NCBI GenBank assembly: GCA_037074615.1
Contig: CM073546.1
Span: 10,099,501-10,163,500, forward strand
DNA from: Leucaena leucocephala
Taxonomy: Eukaryota > Streptophyta > Magnoliopsida > Fabales > Fabaceae
Length of the DNA stretch: 64,000 bases
Direction of reading: 5' to 3'
Part shown: piece after piece, positions 44,483-55,350 of the stretch
How the letters are laid out: each line of letters opens with the position of its first letter
Numbering within the stretch: position 1 is the stretch's first letter
Position numbers and translations under genes: made by a program
Notes under the pieces: generated by a model
What the model was told of the DNA's origin: nothing
What the model saw: the letters and a program-made list of their open reading frames with translations, nothing else
Database searches by the model: none

Positions 44483-45286
44483 TCATACTGTTGAAGTGTG
44501 AAGGAAGTATATATGTACTATACCAGACAAAACAATGTGGAAAACCGCACACTAACTCTGTCACCTGTGTTTTTCTTATTATTCTGAAAAAGCTAGGCTA
44601 CAATTTTATAAATAATATCTGATATGTTATAAGCTGGAAATTTGATTTTCTAAACGAGATGATGGTTGACTGGAAATGACATATATCTGACTGAAACAGA
44701 AAATAAATAAAAAATAACTAGGAAAACAAATGAATAGGGTGAAAGAATGAGTTGGGCCTGGATTGAAGCCCAATTTCCAAATTTTCACTTAAGTTCTCTT
44801 GAAAGTAATATATTTTGTTCACTTAAATTTTAGTTCCTATCATATTGTCCTCTATTAACATCAATTTAAAATTATGCTATTACATCATGATCCTTTGTGA
44901 CTAGAATTTCAACTAGTATTATCTGTAATGACTCTGGTGTTCATGTAAAAGATCTGAAATTGAAAGCAAGGTCATGTTTTGAAGAAAGGATGTATGAAAT
45001 ATTGGGAATTAAATGAGGGAGATTATAGGAGAATTAAAGGAGAGAGATCATTGGAGATTAATGACCTGATAACAATATGATTTCCTATCGGATTCTATGC
45101 CTGATTCTATGCTATAAATCCCATGATATTTGGGAAACCGTTATGTGTATATATATCTTATCATAGCAATACAAAGAACACAGAATAATTATTTTTATCT
45201 TCCCTGTTGTGCTCTCTGCCTAAGATTTTGTCTCCGGCATCCTCTTGACGAATGCCATCCCACAGAGGATTATGTTCAGATTGTAA
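44483..45286. other. CPSF30-like intron, no further feature
   Basis: AT-rich intronic sequence between Copia C and the RTE LINE. No repeat or frame is recognised. Confidence 0.5.
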
Positions 45287-46830
45287 ATAATACAACAACA
45301 ACAAGCCTTATCCCATTAAATGGGGTCGGCTACATGGATCATACGACGCCATTGTGCTCTATCGAAAACTAAATTCTTAGATAGGTTATTGACCAGGAGA
45401 TCCTGTTCAATGACCTCTTTGAGCGTTCTCTTTGGCCTTCCTCTACCCCTTTTAACCGGTGTCCATACTATTTGATCCACCCTCTTCACCGGCGCATCCC
45501 TTGGCCTTCTTTGTACGTGTCCAAACCACCTAAGACGGTTCTCTACCATTTTCTCTTCAATAGGTGCCACTATAACTCTTCCCCGTATATGATCATTACG
45601 AATCTTATCTTTTCTTGTATGCCCAAACATCCATCTCAGCATCCTCATCTCAGCTACCCCAACTTTATGCTCTTGCTGTCCTTTTAAAGCCCAACATTCA
45701 CTTACATAAAGCATTGCTGGTCTTATAGCAGTGCGATAAAACTTTCCTTTTACTTTATCTGGTACTTTCCGATCACATATAACCCCAGTAGCCTTTCTCC
45801 ATTTAAACCACCCGGCCTGAATTCTATGATTAACATCCTCCAAAATTTCACCGTCCTTCTGTATTATTGATCCTAAACATTTGAACTTATCTATTTGTGG
45901 AATAACTTGATTTCCCAATCTGACCTCCAAGTTACTTCTAACTTGTCTCTTATCAAAGTTACAATGCATATATTCTGTCTTCTACTCAGACGAAAACCCT
46001 TCGACTCTAAAGTACTTCTCCATAACTCAAGTTTAAAATTAATCTCTTCTCTTGACTCCACCACAAGAACTATATCGTCCGCAAAAAGCATGCACTTAGG
46101 GATTTCTTCTTGAATAGGCTTAGTTAGAACATCCACTACTAGATTAAATAAATAAGGACTCAAGGCTGATCCCTGATGTAGACCAATCCTTATGGGAAAA
46201 TCCTTTGTTTCGCCCCCAGACGTTCTTACAGTAGTTGTTACCCCCTCATACATATCTTTTATTGCCTTGATATATGCCATACGTACACCTTTCTTTTCCA
46301 AAGCTTTCCAAAGCACCTCTCTTGGCACTCGATCATATGCTTTTTCTAAGTCAATGAAGACCATATGCAAGTCTCTTCTTTTAATCCGGTACCTTTTCAT
46401 TAACCCCCTTAATAAATAAATCGCCTCTATTGTAGACCTACTTGGCATGAAACCACACTGATTCTCAATAATATCAGTCTCTAATCTCAACCTGTGTTCA
46501 ATTACCTTTTCCCACAACTTCATAGTGTGACTCATAAGCTTTATCCCCCTATAGTTTGCACAATTTTGAATATCCCCTTTATTTTTATAAATAGGAACTA
46601 AAGTACTTTTCCTCCATTCATCCGGCATTTTCTTATAACTTAATATCACATTAAAAAGTTTAGCAAGTCACACCACCCCCATTTCACCTAAACACTTCCA
46701 AACTTCAATAGGAATACCATCAGGTCCAATAGCTTTACCATTTTCCATTTTCTTAAGCGCCTCTTTAACCTCGCCAACACGTATCTTACGGTAAAATGCC
46801 ACATTTGGTTCAACTTCTCCTGTTAAATAA
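45287..46830 (-). mobile_element. RTE-clade LINE, 5' truncated
   Basis: Minus-strand non-LTR element. At its 5' side (about 46800-46690) a frame reads EVKEALKKMENGKAIGPDGIP, the start of the RTE reverse transcriptase. Open frame 46649-45891 holds NCANYRGIKLMSHTMKLWE, FMPSRSTIEAIYLLRGLM, FIDLEKAYDRVPREVLWKAL, HQGSALSPYLFNLV and FADDIVLV (catalytic Asp pair intact). A single frameshift around 45970-46010 leads to 45969-45316, with FKCLGSIIQKDGE, GWFKWRKATGVICDRKVP and the C-terminal LRWFGHVQRRP and KRGRGRPKRT. The 3' end runs into a TTG/TTA microsatellite tail (TTGTTGTTGTATTATT, minus) as in RTE elements. The APE endonuclease is missing through 5' truncation. It lies in the CPSF30-like intron. 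Confidence 0.92.
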
Positions 46831-47074
46831 ACTATAAAAATATATCTTCAGTTGAAGACTGTTCTTTCACTTAAATGAATTTCACTAAAGTACTTCCAAC
46901 AAAAATCTTAGGTATTTTATTATGAAATGTTGCAATCGTGAAAATTTGGAGCTATCTGTTCAACAAGAAGTATGGGCAACTCAAAGGAGCAATGAAGCTA
47001 AACTGAATGAAGGCTTTGACTTGGTGGAAAATGTGATATTGATTTTCTCAGTCAATAGAACACGACATTTTCAG

Positions 47075-48706
47075 GTGAGTTTCAGCAGTTGCATCATCCC
47101 ACTTGACTAAGTAACATTGTATCCATTTTGAGCAGCTTTATGATTTAGCATGGCTTGTGATGCCTTTTTTTGATTAGCAAGATAGAAAACTAGTAGATAT
47201 ATCTAAAGTACTGGGGCTTACTATTTTATGGACTAAGAAAGCCCTCTTTGACTTGAGCATTGATAGATTCCCCCTCCAACACTATACAACTATTTCCTTT
47301 GAATTCCATGAGTGGTGTGGTGTGTCTTTCTAGCATTGTTGTTTAACATCAAATCTATGGCACAGCCTCCTTGGCTAAGTTTCAACTGTGAATGATGCTC
47401 CCTGATTGTTGCGTTTGTATGACTTATTGTGTTCTGCCCTTTCTATTTCTTCTCTGTCTCTCTTAATGTTCAGTGGAACATCTCTGCTAAGATTATAAAC
47501 AATTGGTTTCCAAATATTGTTTTTATCTGGATACTTCTAGAAGTCAATCAAGGATTGATTTTGGAAGCCACCATAAATTGTTAAATAAAATAATTCTATG
47601 TATGTATATGGCTCAGGTTACAATGCAACATTAAAAGTCACAGGTCATTCAGTGGCTTATATTTGAAGTTGATGACCACTTCAACTGAAAAATATAAGCT
47701 GTTAATTATAGCTAATCATATAGGCTTTAATTATAGCTGTAACATGCCCCTTCGTAGGAAAGGACTGATAGCTATACGTAGACAGGGAATAAAAGCATGA
47801 GAACTTCATTTAGGATCAAAACTGTTCTCCTACATCTGTTACCCAGCTATATGACGGATAGCTAGTTAAGAATTCTATCTAACTTTTTTAAGAATATATT
47901 TTTTATTAACAATTATTTACAGACTTAACTATTTTCCTCTACTCAACTCTGATAATGGCATGAACAGTGACAAGACACAGAATAAACTTGAGGACAATTA
48001 GCATATGTGAGTATACACTCATTGCCATGTGTCAACCATGAATTCTAAATTCGTAAACTTCTTATTTGTCATACTTCTGCTGATGGAATAAGCCATTGGC
48101 ATGACCTTGTATTCAGAGTGCCTAATGCTTTGCACTGAGACTTTACCAAAAATAATGTACTACATCATCTCATTTTGAACTGTATTTTTAATCTAATGTA
48201 CAACAACTAAAATTGGGAAAGATTTTTTATTTTCTCATCAAGATGAGTTTCTAGTCTATTTTTCTTTCTTTAGTTTTCTCCTTTCTTGAGGATTTAACTG
48301 TCACATCTATGTTGTCTTTTTGCCTAAGCTGAAAAAGTAAATTTTGTTTAGTGTTTTTGTCAGACATGGCTTAAAATAGGCATCTTTGACCTCTTGACAT
48401 CTTTGCATACACACCCAAAAAAGTTTATCTTTAAAGTAAAAACCTATCATTGTTTTCTGAATGTTGAAAATGTTTAACAAGTTGATCCATTTAGTGGTTA
48501 TTTCTATTGATGTTTAATAACCAAATTTTGTCTGCACAACAGTGTTTATATAAAAGCAGTGGGTAACTATTTCTATAAGGTTAATATCAGTGTTTATATA
48601 AAAGCAGTGTGTAACTATTTCTATAAGGTTAATATCTGACTTAGAGTGATGGAGTTTTCTGGCTCAATGTTATTTATAAACTTGTCTTCTGCTCTTTCCT
48701 CTTCAG
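47075..48706. other. CPSF30-like intron between YTH exons
   Basis: AT-rich intron starting GTGAGT. Apart from the small tandem duplication at 48540-48635 I see no element. Confidence 0.6.
48540..48635 (+). repeat. 48-bp tandem duplication
   Basis: Two head-to-tail units, 48540-48587 and 48588-48635, starting CAGTGTTTATATAAAAGCAG. They differ at one position (GGGTAAC versus GTGTAAC), so the duplication is recent. Confidence 0.9.
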
Positions 48707-48865
48707 CAAAAGCTTGTGACTGAAGTGAACCTGAGTAATCTAGATTTTTTACAAGGTTGTGCTAAGATGACATCCAGAATTGGGGGCTCTGCTACTGGGG
48801 GAAACTGGAAATATGCACATGGAACTGCACATTATGGACGTAACTTCTCAATTAAGTGGTTAAAG

Positions 48866-49475
48866 GTTTGAATTCTCTTTTAGCAACTTAAATGAATGAT
48901 TTTTCTGATTGTTAGCAATGCACGAAAAGATGGAGGCAAGTGCCCTCTAACGTGCCTAATGGGATTCTCAGAGGGAAACTAAAACTATAACTTACTATGT
49001 TGGGGAAGCATTCAAATAATAACCATCTTTTGCCCAAATTACTGTGCAGCCTGGACTACACGAAATAGTCAATTTGTTGTTTATTGAGAAAAGTTGCTCA
49101 CATAACTTGCAGAACTTCTTAATGAATGTTTTTGGATATAATAGTTTGTGCCATAGTGCCATCATGGTTATTTTGAAGGAATTTAATGTGTTCTTTTTCT
49201 TGGGATTTCTATTCATTGAAATGACTTTTTTAAATTACTAATGGAGTGTGAATAATTGTCTAACTAAATGATATTTAAAACATCAATTTTTTCATATAAT
49301 TTTGTTTTTAAAACCTATAATTAATTAATCCTTTTTGTATTTGCTTAAGAGTTGGGTAGAGGACAACTTAGGTTGTACAACTTTTAAAATGTGGTTGAAA
49401 TTTGTTCAGGAACTTGAAACTGCCCAATTATATCTTGAATTCATCGCACAAATTTCCTGAGTGTCCCTTATCATC
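48866..49475. other. Sequence after the last recognised CPSF30-like exon
   Basis: The exon coding LCELSF..., expected next in CPSF30-L, was not found here on the plus strand. AT-rich; the open frames at 48995-49216 (minus) and 49044-49241 (plus) have no similarity. Confidence 0.5.
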
Positions 49476-49875
49476 TTTCTAAGCCATTATCTATTATTCA
49501 TAGTGACTTGTAGGGCTCATCTCGAACCTCAAACTGCACCCAGTCCAAGTGGTTTATGATACTAATTGATGACCATACTCAAGTTACTTGGGTTTTCTTC
49601 TTAAAGGGTAAAACCAAAGTGAACCAAACCTTCATCAATTTAACATTATTCTTACCCAATTTGATACAAAAATTTAGACCCTCCACACTGACAATGATAT
49701 TACCATAGTCTCTCTGAGTTTCTTCAACAACATGAAATCACTCACAAAAGTTCTTGTCCATATAGCTCCCAACAAAATGGCATTGTAGAATGCAAAATAG
49801 GCATCTCCAAGAAACTGCTAGAGCCTTTATGTTCAGCAGTTATGTTTCAAGTTTCTATTGGTCCAATGCTAGAAA
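49476..49875 (+). pseudogene. Copia integrase fragment
   Basis: Isolated piece of a Copia integrase core without LTRs. In changing frames: IHSDL at about 49495 (first catalytic Asp region), LIDDHTQVTWVFFLKGKTK (about 49560-49615), a TLHTDND-like trace (about 49685), QQNGIVECK (about 49770-49800, catalytic Glu) and HLQETARAFMF (about 49802-49835). At least three frame changes and stops. It may explain why the 3' exons of the CPSF30-like copy are missing. Confidence 0.75.
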
Positions 49876-50770
49876 ATGTTATGTGCACTAAGTTCTCTAA
49901 AATATCTAATACCATATTCTTTGTTTGTTTTCTCAAGTTCTTCAATGTTTATAGATAGATAAAATAATTGTAGCATTTTTTTCACTTTGTTCAATATTTC
50001 TTTCTCATTTATTGCACATTTCCAGTTAGTAAGTAAAATAATTCATAGCATTCTTTTCATATTGTTCAAAATTTTGAAACAAAAATTAACATTTCTTTAT
50101 TTTTTTCAATATTATTTATTAGAACTTGATAAAAAATAAAGAGTTAAAGAGAAAAAGGAGGAGTATGAGATAGAACGATGGGATAAATAAGAGATAATGA
50201 GAAAGAAGAAAGTATGGGCACTAAAGGAATTCATGAGAGTTAAGTCATCTTGTCAAGTCATATTTTTTATGTCAAAATAGAGCTGAATAATTATTTAGCG
50301 GTCAAAATTAATTATTCTATTGGTGTAGATATATTATTTTAAATATATTAGAAGTGAAATTGCATCACAAATTACTTTAAAGGACTGGACGCACATGAAA
50401 AAATATTTTAGAGTACTAGGCGCATATAAAAAAAAATACTTCAGCCAAATTTTAAAGGAGTTTTATAGATTCAAGCCTATTTTAAAATCAAAATAATAAG
50501 CAAAATATAATACATTAGAAACTAAAATAATTAAAAAAAGTTAAAATAAAACTAATGCTAATAATCTCTCTCTATATTGATTTATTAAAATCAAAATAAT
50601 TTTTTTAAGAAAGTAAGCTCTTTTTATTTTATATATAATTTATAAATTAAATCATTATTTATATAAAAATTATATTGCTATAAAAGAGCTTATACGTTCA
50701 TGTCAACATGTGTCTATATATATATATATATATAACTTCAAGTGGTTTATTTAACATTACAAAAATAGTT
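49876..50770. other. AT-rich spacer, no gene
   Basis: Low-complexity AT-rich DNA with a TA microsatellite at about 50719-50734. Nothing coding is seen. Confidence 0.6.
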
Positions 50771-51497
50771 AATGGTATCTAAAATATAGATAATTTTTTG
50801 AGTATTACTATAATAGTATTATTTTATTTTTTATTTTAAAAAAATTAAATATTTTTTTATTAACCACCATTTTATTTTTAAAATAGTTTTTTATTATTTT
50901 CATATCTCTCTTCTAAAATAGTACTGAGTTGTTTAACTTATAAGATTTATAGTACGACTCGTTTATATAGAAAGTATCAATAGTAATAATAATAATAATG
51001 ATAGTGGCTGAATAATGGTACTAAAATATAGATAATTTTTTAGTATTACTATAATAGTATTATTTTATTTTTTATTTTAAAAAAATTAAATATTTTTTTA
51101 TCAACCACCATTTTATTTTTAAAATAGTTTTTTATTATTTTCATATCTCTCTCCTAAAATAGTACTGAGTTGTTTAACTTTTAAGATTCATAGTACGACT
51201 CATTTATATAGAAAGTATCAATAATAATAATAATAATAATGATAGTGGCTGAATAATGGTATCTAAAATATAGATAATTTTTTGAGTATTACTATAATAG
51301 TATTATTTTATTTTTTATTTTAAAAAAATTAAATATTTTTTTATTAACCACCATTTTATTTTTAAAATAGTTTTTTATTATTTTCATATCTCTCTCCTAA
51401 AATAGTACTGAGCTATTTAACTTTTAAGATTCATAGTACGACTCGTTTATATAGAAAGTATCAGTAGTAATAATAATAATAATGATAGTGGCTGAAT
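50771..51497 (+). repeat. Tandem array: three units of about 241 bp
   Basis: Units start with GGTA(TCT)AAAATATAGATAA at about 50774, 51017 and 51258 and end with a TAA microsatellite followed by TGATAGTGGCTGAAT. They differ from each other at only a few positions (for example TATAAGATTTATAG versus TTTAAGATTCATAG). Each unit also contains a TTATTTTATTTTTTATTTTAAA run and a CTCTCTTCTAAAATAGTACTG block. No coding capacity. Confidence 0.92.
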
Positions 51498-51544
51498 TTT
51501 ACTGTTTTGGAGATATAATAATATTATATATTATTATTATACCT

Positions 51545-53088
51545 TTAAAAAACACTTGAAAAATCAACAAGTAAAAGTTATTAGAGATAAATGTATATTC
51601 ACACATTGATATACTTTATAGTTAATTTAAAATAATTTATAATTTATACATTTAATTGATTCTTCTATTTTCAATAATGGGTTGATAAATCCCTCATCAA
51701 TATAATAAGTCCCGAAAGTATGGCCTCTAAACTTGCATAGACTTATGAACAGGGGAATGATGTTGAGGGGTAATAGTAGACTCCTATATGACTGAATCTA
51801 CTAAATTCTACAATCTCTTCTGCCCACTACATTTGTAGTTTTATTCTAGTTGAGCAGTTGCTGAAAATACTTATGGTGTTTAATATACACTCCTAACACT
51901 TATCTTTTTCTCCTGCGATCTGTTGAGCTTTGTGGAAATTGAAGATTTTGGCTGTATATGTTTGATGAAAAATGTCTTCTACAATTACAATATTCCATGG
52001 GGTAATACACCCATGAACTATTCTAGCTTGATGAATTTGTTGGACACCCTCCATAATATCCCTAATACCAAAATAAAAAAACAAAAATAAAAAATAATAA
52101 AAATATAGATGAAATTTTAAATAATTAAAAGATACTTTATACATACCTAAATAATTTTTTGAATAAATGTTGTCTAGACTGATTTTTTCGACCACGGTAA
52201 AAAAATAGTGCGGTATAATTAAACTTTTCAAAGGTAATATCAGCTTCATGACAACTGTAGCTTAACACATATGGACAGTGTTAAAACATAGACAGATAAG
52301 TAACTCCTTTGCCTGCTGCCATATCTTCTCTTTCATAAGTTTTAGTACAAAAAGACTTTTCCCCTATCACCCTTGAACAAACTTCATTCAAATAGGGAAT
52401 TTGCCGAGTGTATATAATTAATTTGTTAGTATCAACTATCTAAATTTGTAGACCTGAAATCGCCATATTTAGGAAAAGTCCTGAAAATAGCAAGTAGAAG
52501 TTGGTATAGAAGGATTTGGTGCGGAGATGATTAACAAAGCGGTCGTTTTGACAAAAACAAAATATAAAGAAACGGAAATCAAATGTAAAATAGCAAATAG
52601 CAAGCAGAAGGTGAAGAAGTAACAAATAAAAAGGAACAGTAGCATAATGTTAAGGAGAAGTATAAGTTGAAGATAGTAAAATATTCAAAAAGATAATACC
52701 TAAGGAGGTCAAAGAGTGAGGATTCTTGAGACTAACATTCTACAAAAAAATACAATATATATAAGAAAATGATAAATAAGTAAAAGAGTCGCTTTGAGAC
52801 TTGATAGGTTTCTCTGAGATAAATTTTAGAATCTGTAAAGATGTAACGGTGCTAATATGAGGCTAAGAGAAGTTTTAGGCTGAAAGACTAGGTTGGGTGG
52901 AAAAGAGATGCAAATAAAAGAATGAGAGATTCTTCAGATTTATTAGTGAGATAGTTGAGATATACAAATTGGAGAATTTGAGAGATCTTTAAATTTGTTT
53001 CTTGATAGTGATACCGAGTGGGGAGAAAATAAAAGATGTGAATAGTGAGAATTATCTCTTTCCCTCTGCTTCCCTCTGCATTTTTTCC
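51545..53088 (-). repeat. Left arm of a large inverted duplication
   Basis: Reverse complement of 53321-55350 apart from an internal gap of about 0.5 kb. Outer ends: AACACTTGAAAAATCAACAAG at about 51552; inner end near TCCCTCTGCTTCCCTCTGCA (53061-53080). Identity is high along the arm, with scattered substitutions and small gaps. Confidence 0.88.
51893..52420 (-). pseudogene. Degenerate protein-kinase-like gene, left copy
   Basis: Minus-strand exons in the left arm. After a short exon reading EREDMAAGK (about 52330-52305) comes ADITFEK...(about 52250-52150), then an AT-rich intron of about 73 bp (about 52147-52075, GTATGT...TTAG) and RDIMEGVQQIHQARIVHGCI, TPWNIVIVED, AKIFNFHKAQQI, ending at 51893. 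The I-V-H-G-C-I-T-P-W-N-I-x-I text aligns with the kinase catalytic loop H-x-D-x-x-x-x-N, with the Asp replaced by Cys. A-K-I-F-N-F-H stands where D-F-G is expected. It cannot be an active kinase. The family is uncertain; an IRE1-like kinase is one possibility. Confidence 0.45.
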
Positions 53089-53320
53089 TTTACAAGCTTC
53101 TTTTCTCCTTTGCTTTTTCTAGAGTCATGTTTTCTTCTTTCCATTCTCAGCTTTCTTCTTCTGCTGTCTCTTTTTCGGTAGGATCATTATCATGGTTGTT
53201 GCGGTTGTTTTTTGTGGTTCGGTATTAACAAATCACCCATTACCTCAGCATGCCCTTTAGGAGGGCAAAACTCCTATGACCTACCCTCAACCAGCCGAAA
53301 TCAACTCGCATGTCAATCAA
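53089..53320. other. Spacer (loop) of the inverted duplication
   Basis: About 232 bp of unique sequence between the arms, pyrimidine-rich on its left (TTCTTCTTTCCATTCTCAGC). It would form the loop if the arms paired, and it lies between two divergently pointing kinase-like copies, so it could hold a shared promoter. No clear TATA box is seen. Confidence 0.6.
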
Positions 53321-55350
53321 GTAAAAAATATAGAGGGAAGCAGAGGGAAAGATATAATTTTCACCATTCACATATTTCTCTTTCTCCCCACTCAGTATCG
53401 CTATCAAGAAACAAATTTAAATAATCTCTCAAATTCTCCCATTTGCATTTCTCGGTCATCTCACAAACAAATCTGAAGAATCTCTCAAATTATCTCATTT
53501 GCATTTCTTTTCCACCAAGTCCAGTCTTTCAACCTAAAGCTTCTCTCAGTCTCATATTAGCACTGTTGCGTCTTTCCAGATTCTGAAGCTCATATCAGAG
53601 AGACCTATTAAGTCTCAAGGTGACTCTTTTACTTGTTTATCGTTTTCTTATATATATATAATTTATTTTGTAGAATGTTACTCAAATATTCTCACTATTT
53701 GACCTCCTTAGGTGTTGTTTTTTTTTGAATATTTCGCTATTTTCAACTTATGCTTCTCTTTAGTATTATGCTACTGTTCTCTCGTATTTCTGTTACTTCT
53801 TCACCTTCTACTTGCTATTTGTTATTTTACTTTTGATTTCCGTCTTTTCATATTTTGTTTCTGTTAAGGTTGCCGCTTCGTCAATCATCTCCACACTAAA
53901 TCCTTCCCTGCCAACTTCTACTTGCTATTTTCAAGCCTTTTCCTAAAGATAGCGACTTCAGGTCTACAAATTTAGAAAAAAGTAGATACTAATAAATTAA
54001 TTATATACACTCAGTAAATTCCTTATTTGCATGAAGTTCGTTCAAGTGTGATAGGAAAAAAGTATTTTTGTACTAAAACTTATGGAAGAGAAGATATGGC
54101 GGCAGGCAAAAAAGTTATTTATTTGTTTATGTTTCAACATTGTTTGTATGTGTTAAGCTACAATTATCGTAAAGCTAATGTTACCTTTGAAAGTTCTAAT
54201 TATACCGCAGATTATTTTTTTATGGTGGTCCAAAAAATTAGTCTATACAATATTATTTGTTCAAAAAATTATTTAGGTATATATAAAGTATCTTTTAATT
54301 ATTTGAAACTTCATCTATATTTCTGTTTTTTTTATTTTTTTTTATTTTGGTTTTAGGGATATGATAGGTGTGTAACAAATTCATCAAGCCAGAATAGTTA
54401 ATGGGTGTATTACTCTATGGAATATTGTAATTGTAGAAGACACTTTTTATCAAACATATACAGCCAAAATCTTCAATTTTCACAAAACAGATTGCAGGGG
54501 AAAAATATAGACTCAGATAGAATTGTAAATATTTCAATTATCGTTTTCTTATCTTTTAACATATATCTATATTTTAATTGTCTGTTCTTCATGAAAATTA
54601 TGAACATATTTATTAAAGGATACGGATGATTATTATTAGCCTTTTCCATAATGAAGCTCAAAGTTATAATATAGATGTTTTCAATTTGAGCTGTACCCTT
54701 ACTTATTGTATTATACAAAAACATTCTTTTAGAGAGAATCCAAGAGCTCGTCGGAACAATATTTTTATAGGTAAAATGTGTTATCAAAAGGAACTGTTTA
54801 ATCCTTCCCCTGAGTTAGAAGATTTAATAACTAATTACATGACGAAGAAAAAAAATAGGTAATTAATTTTATTTTTATGTGATGTAAATGAATTTATTTT
54901 TATCTAATTTTTATTTTTAATAAATAAATTATATTTGTATAATTTTATGGCTATCTATTCAAATAGCAATAAGCCATCCTTATTTTTGGGATATGGAAAA
55001 AATTAAGTTTTTTAAAATAGTTGGAGAATATGTTAAACACCATAAGTGTTGTTAGCAACTACTCGACTAAAATGAAACTATAAATATAGTGGGCAGAAGA
55101 GATTAGCAGAATTTAGTAGATTCAGCTATATGGGAGTCTACTGTTACCTCTCAACATCATTCCTCTATTCATACGGCTATGTAAGTTTATGGCCATATCT
55201 TTCAAGACTTGTTAGATTGATAAGGGATTTTATCAACCTATTGTTGGAAATGGAAATATCAATTAAAAGTATAAATTATAAATTATATCAATGTGTGAAT
55301 ATACATTTATGTCTAGTATCTTTTACTTGTTGATTTTTCATGTTTCTTAA
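53321..55350 (+). repeat. Right arm of a large inverted duplication
   Basis: Matches the left arm in reverse complement, with an extra ~0.5 kb (about 54507-55015) not found on the left. Inner start GTAAAAAATATAGAGGGAAG; outer end GTTGATTTTTCATGTTTC. Confidence 0.88.
53990..54870 (+). pseudogene. Degenerate protein-kinase-like gene, right copy
   Basis: Homologue of the left-arm copy, longer at its 3' end. The frame at 54027-54356 reads GREDMAAGKK, ANVTFESSNYTADYFFMVVQ; an intron of about 73 bp follows, and then, in broken frame, QARIVNGCITLWNIVIVED. Here the catalytic-loop His is Asn and the Asp is Cys. The extra part, about 54660-54860, reads DVFNLSCTLTYCII and, after a gap, SPELEDLITNYM, which resembles the kinase C-lobe D-x-F-x-L-G-C and late helices of IRE1-type kinases. 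Stops separate the parts. The family call is tentative. Confidence 0.45.

Larger units (their letters stand above)
36704..48865 (+). pseudogene. CPSF30: CPSF30-L (CCCH zinc-finger + YTH) pseudogene
   Basis: The parent gene encodes the 30-kDa subunit of the cleavage and polyadenylation complex; the long plant form adds a YTH domain that reads m6A. Exons: 36704-37073 (start MEDAEGVFSFYFEGGLDTAP, finger 1 CRHWLYGLCMKGDACGFLH intact), 37820-38214 (finger 3 and a Gln-rich linker), 46912-47074 (first YTH half, ENLELSVQQEVWATQRSNEA, FSVNRTRHFQ) and about 48755-48865 (GCAKMTSRIGG, GRNFSIKWLK). Lesions: TAG at 37040-37042, a 4-base deletion near 37052, a frameshift near 37965, TAA at 38063-38065, loss of the expected AG before 48755, and two zinc ligands changed (finger 2 His to Tyr, finger 3 Cys to Trp). 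Exons after 48865 were not found. TEs fill the 8.7-kb third gap. Confidence 0.93.

Noticed and set aside
52440..52625. Minus frame of 61 codons in the left arm
   Set aside because: Hydrophobic translation of T-rich DNA. The homologous right-arm segment does not keep the frame open.
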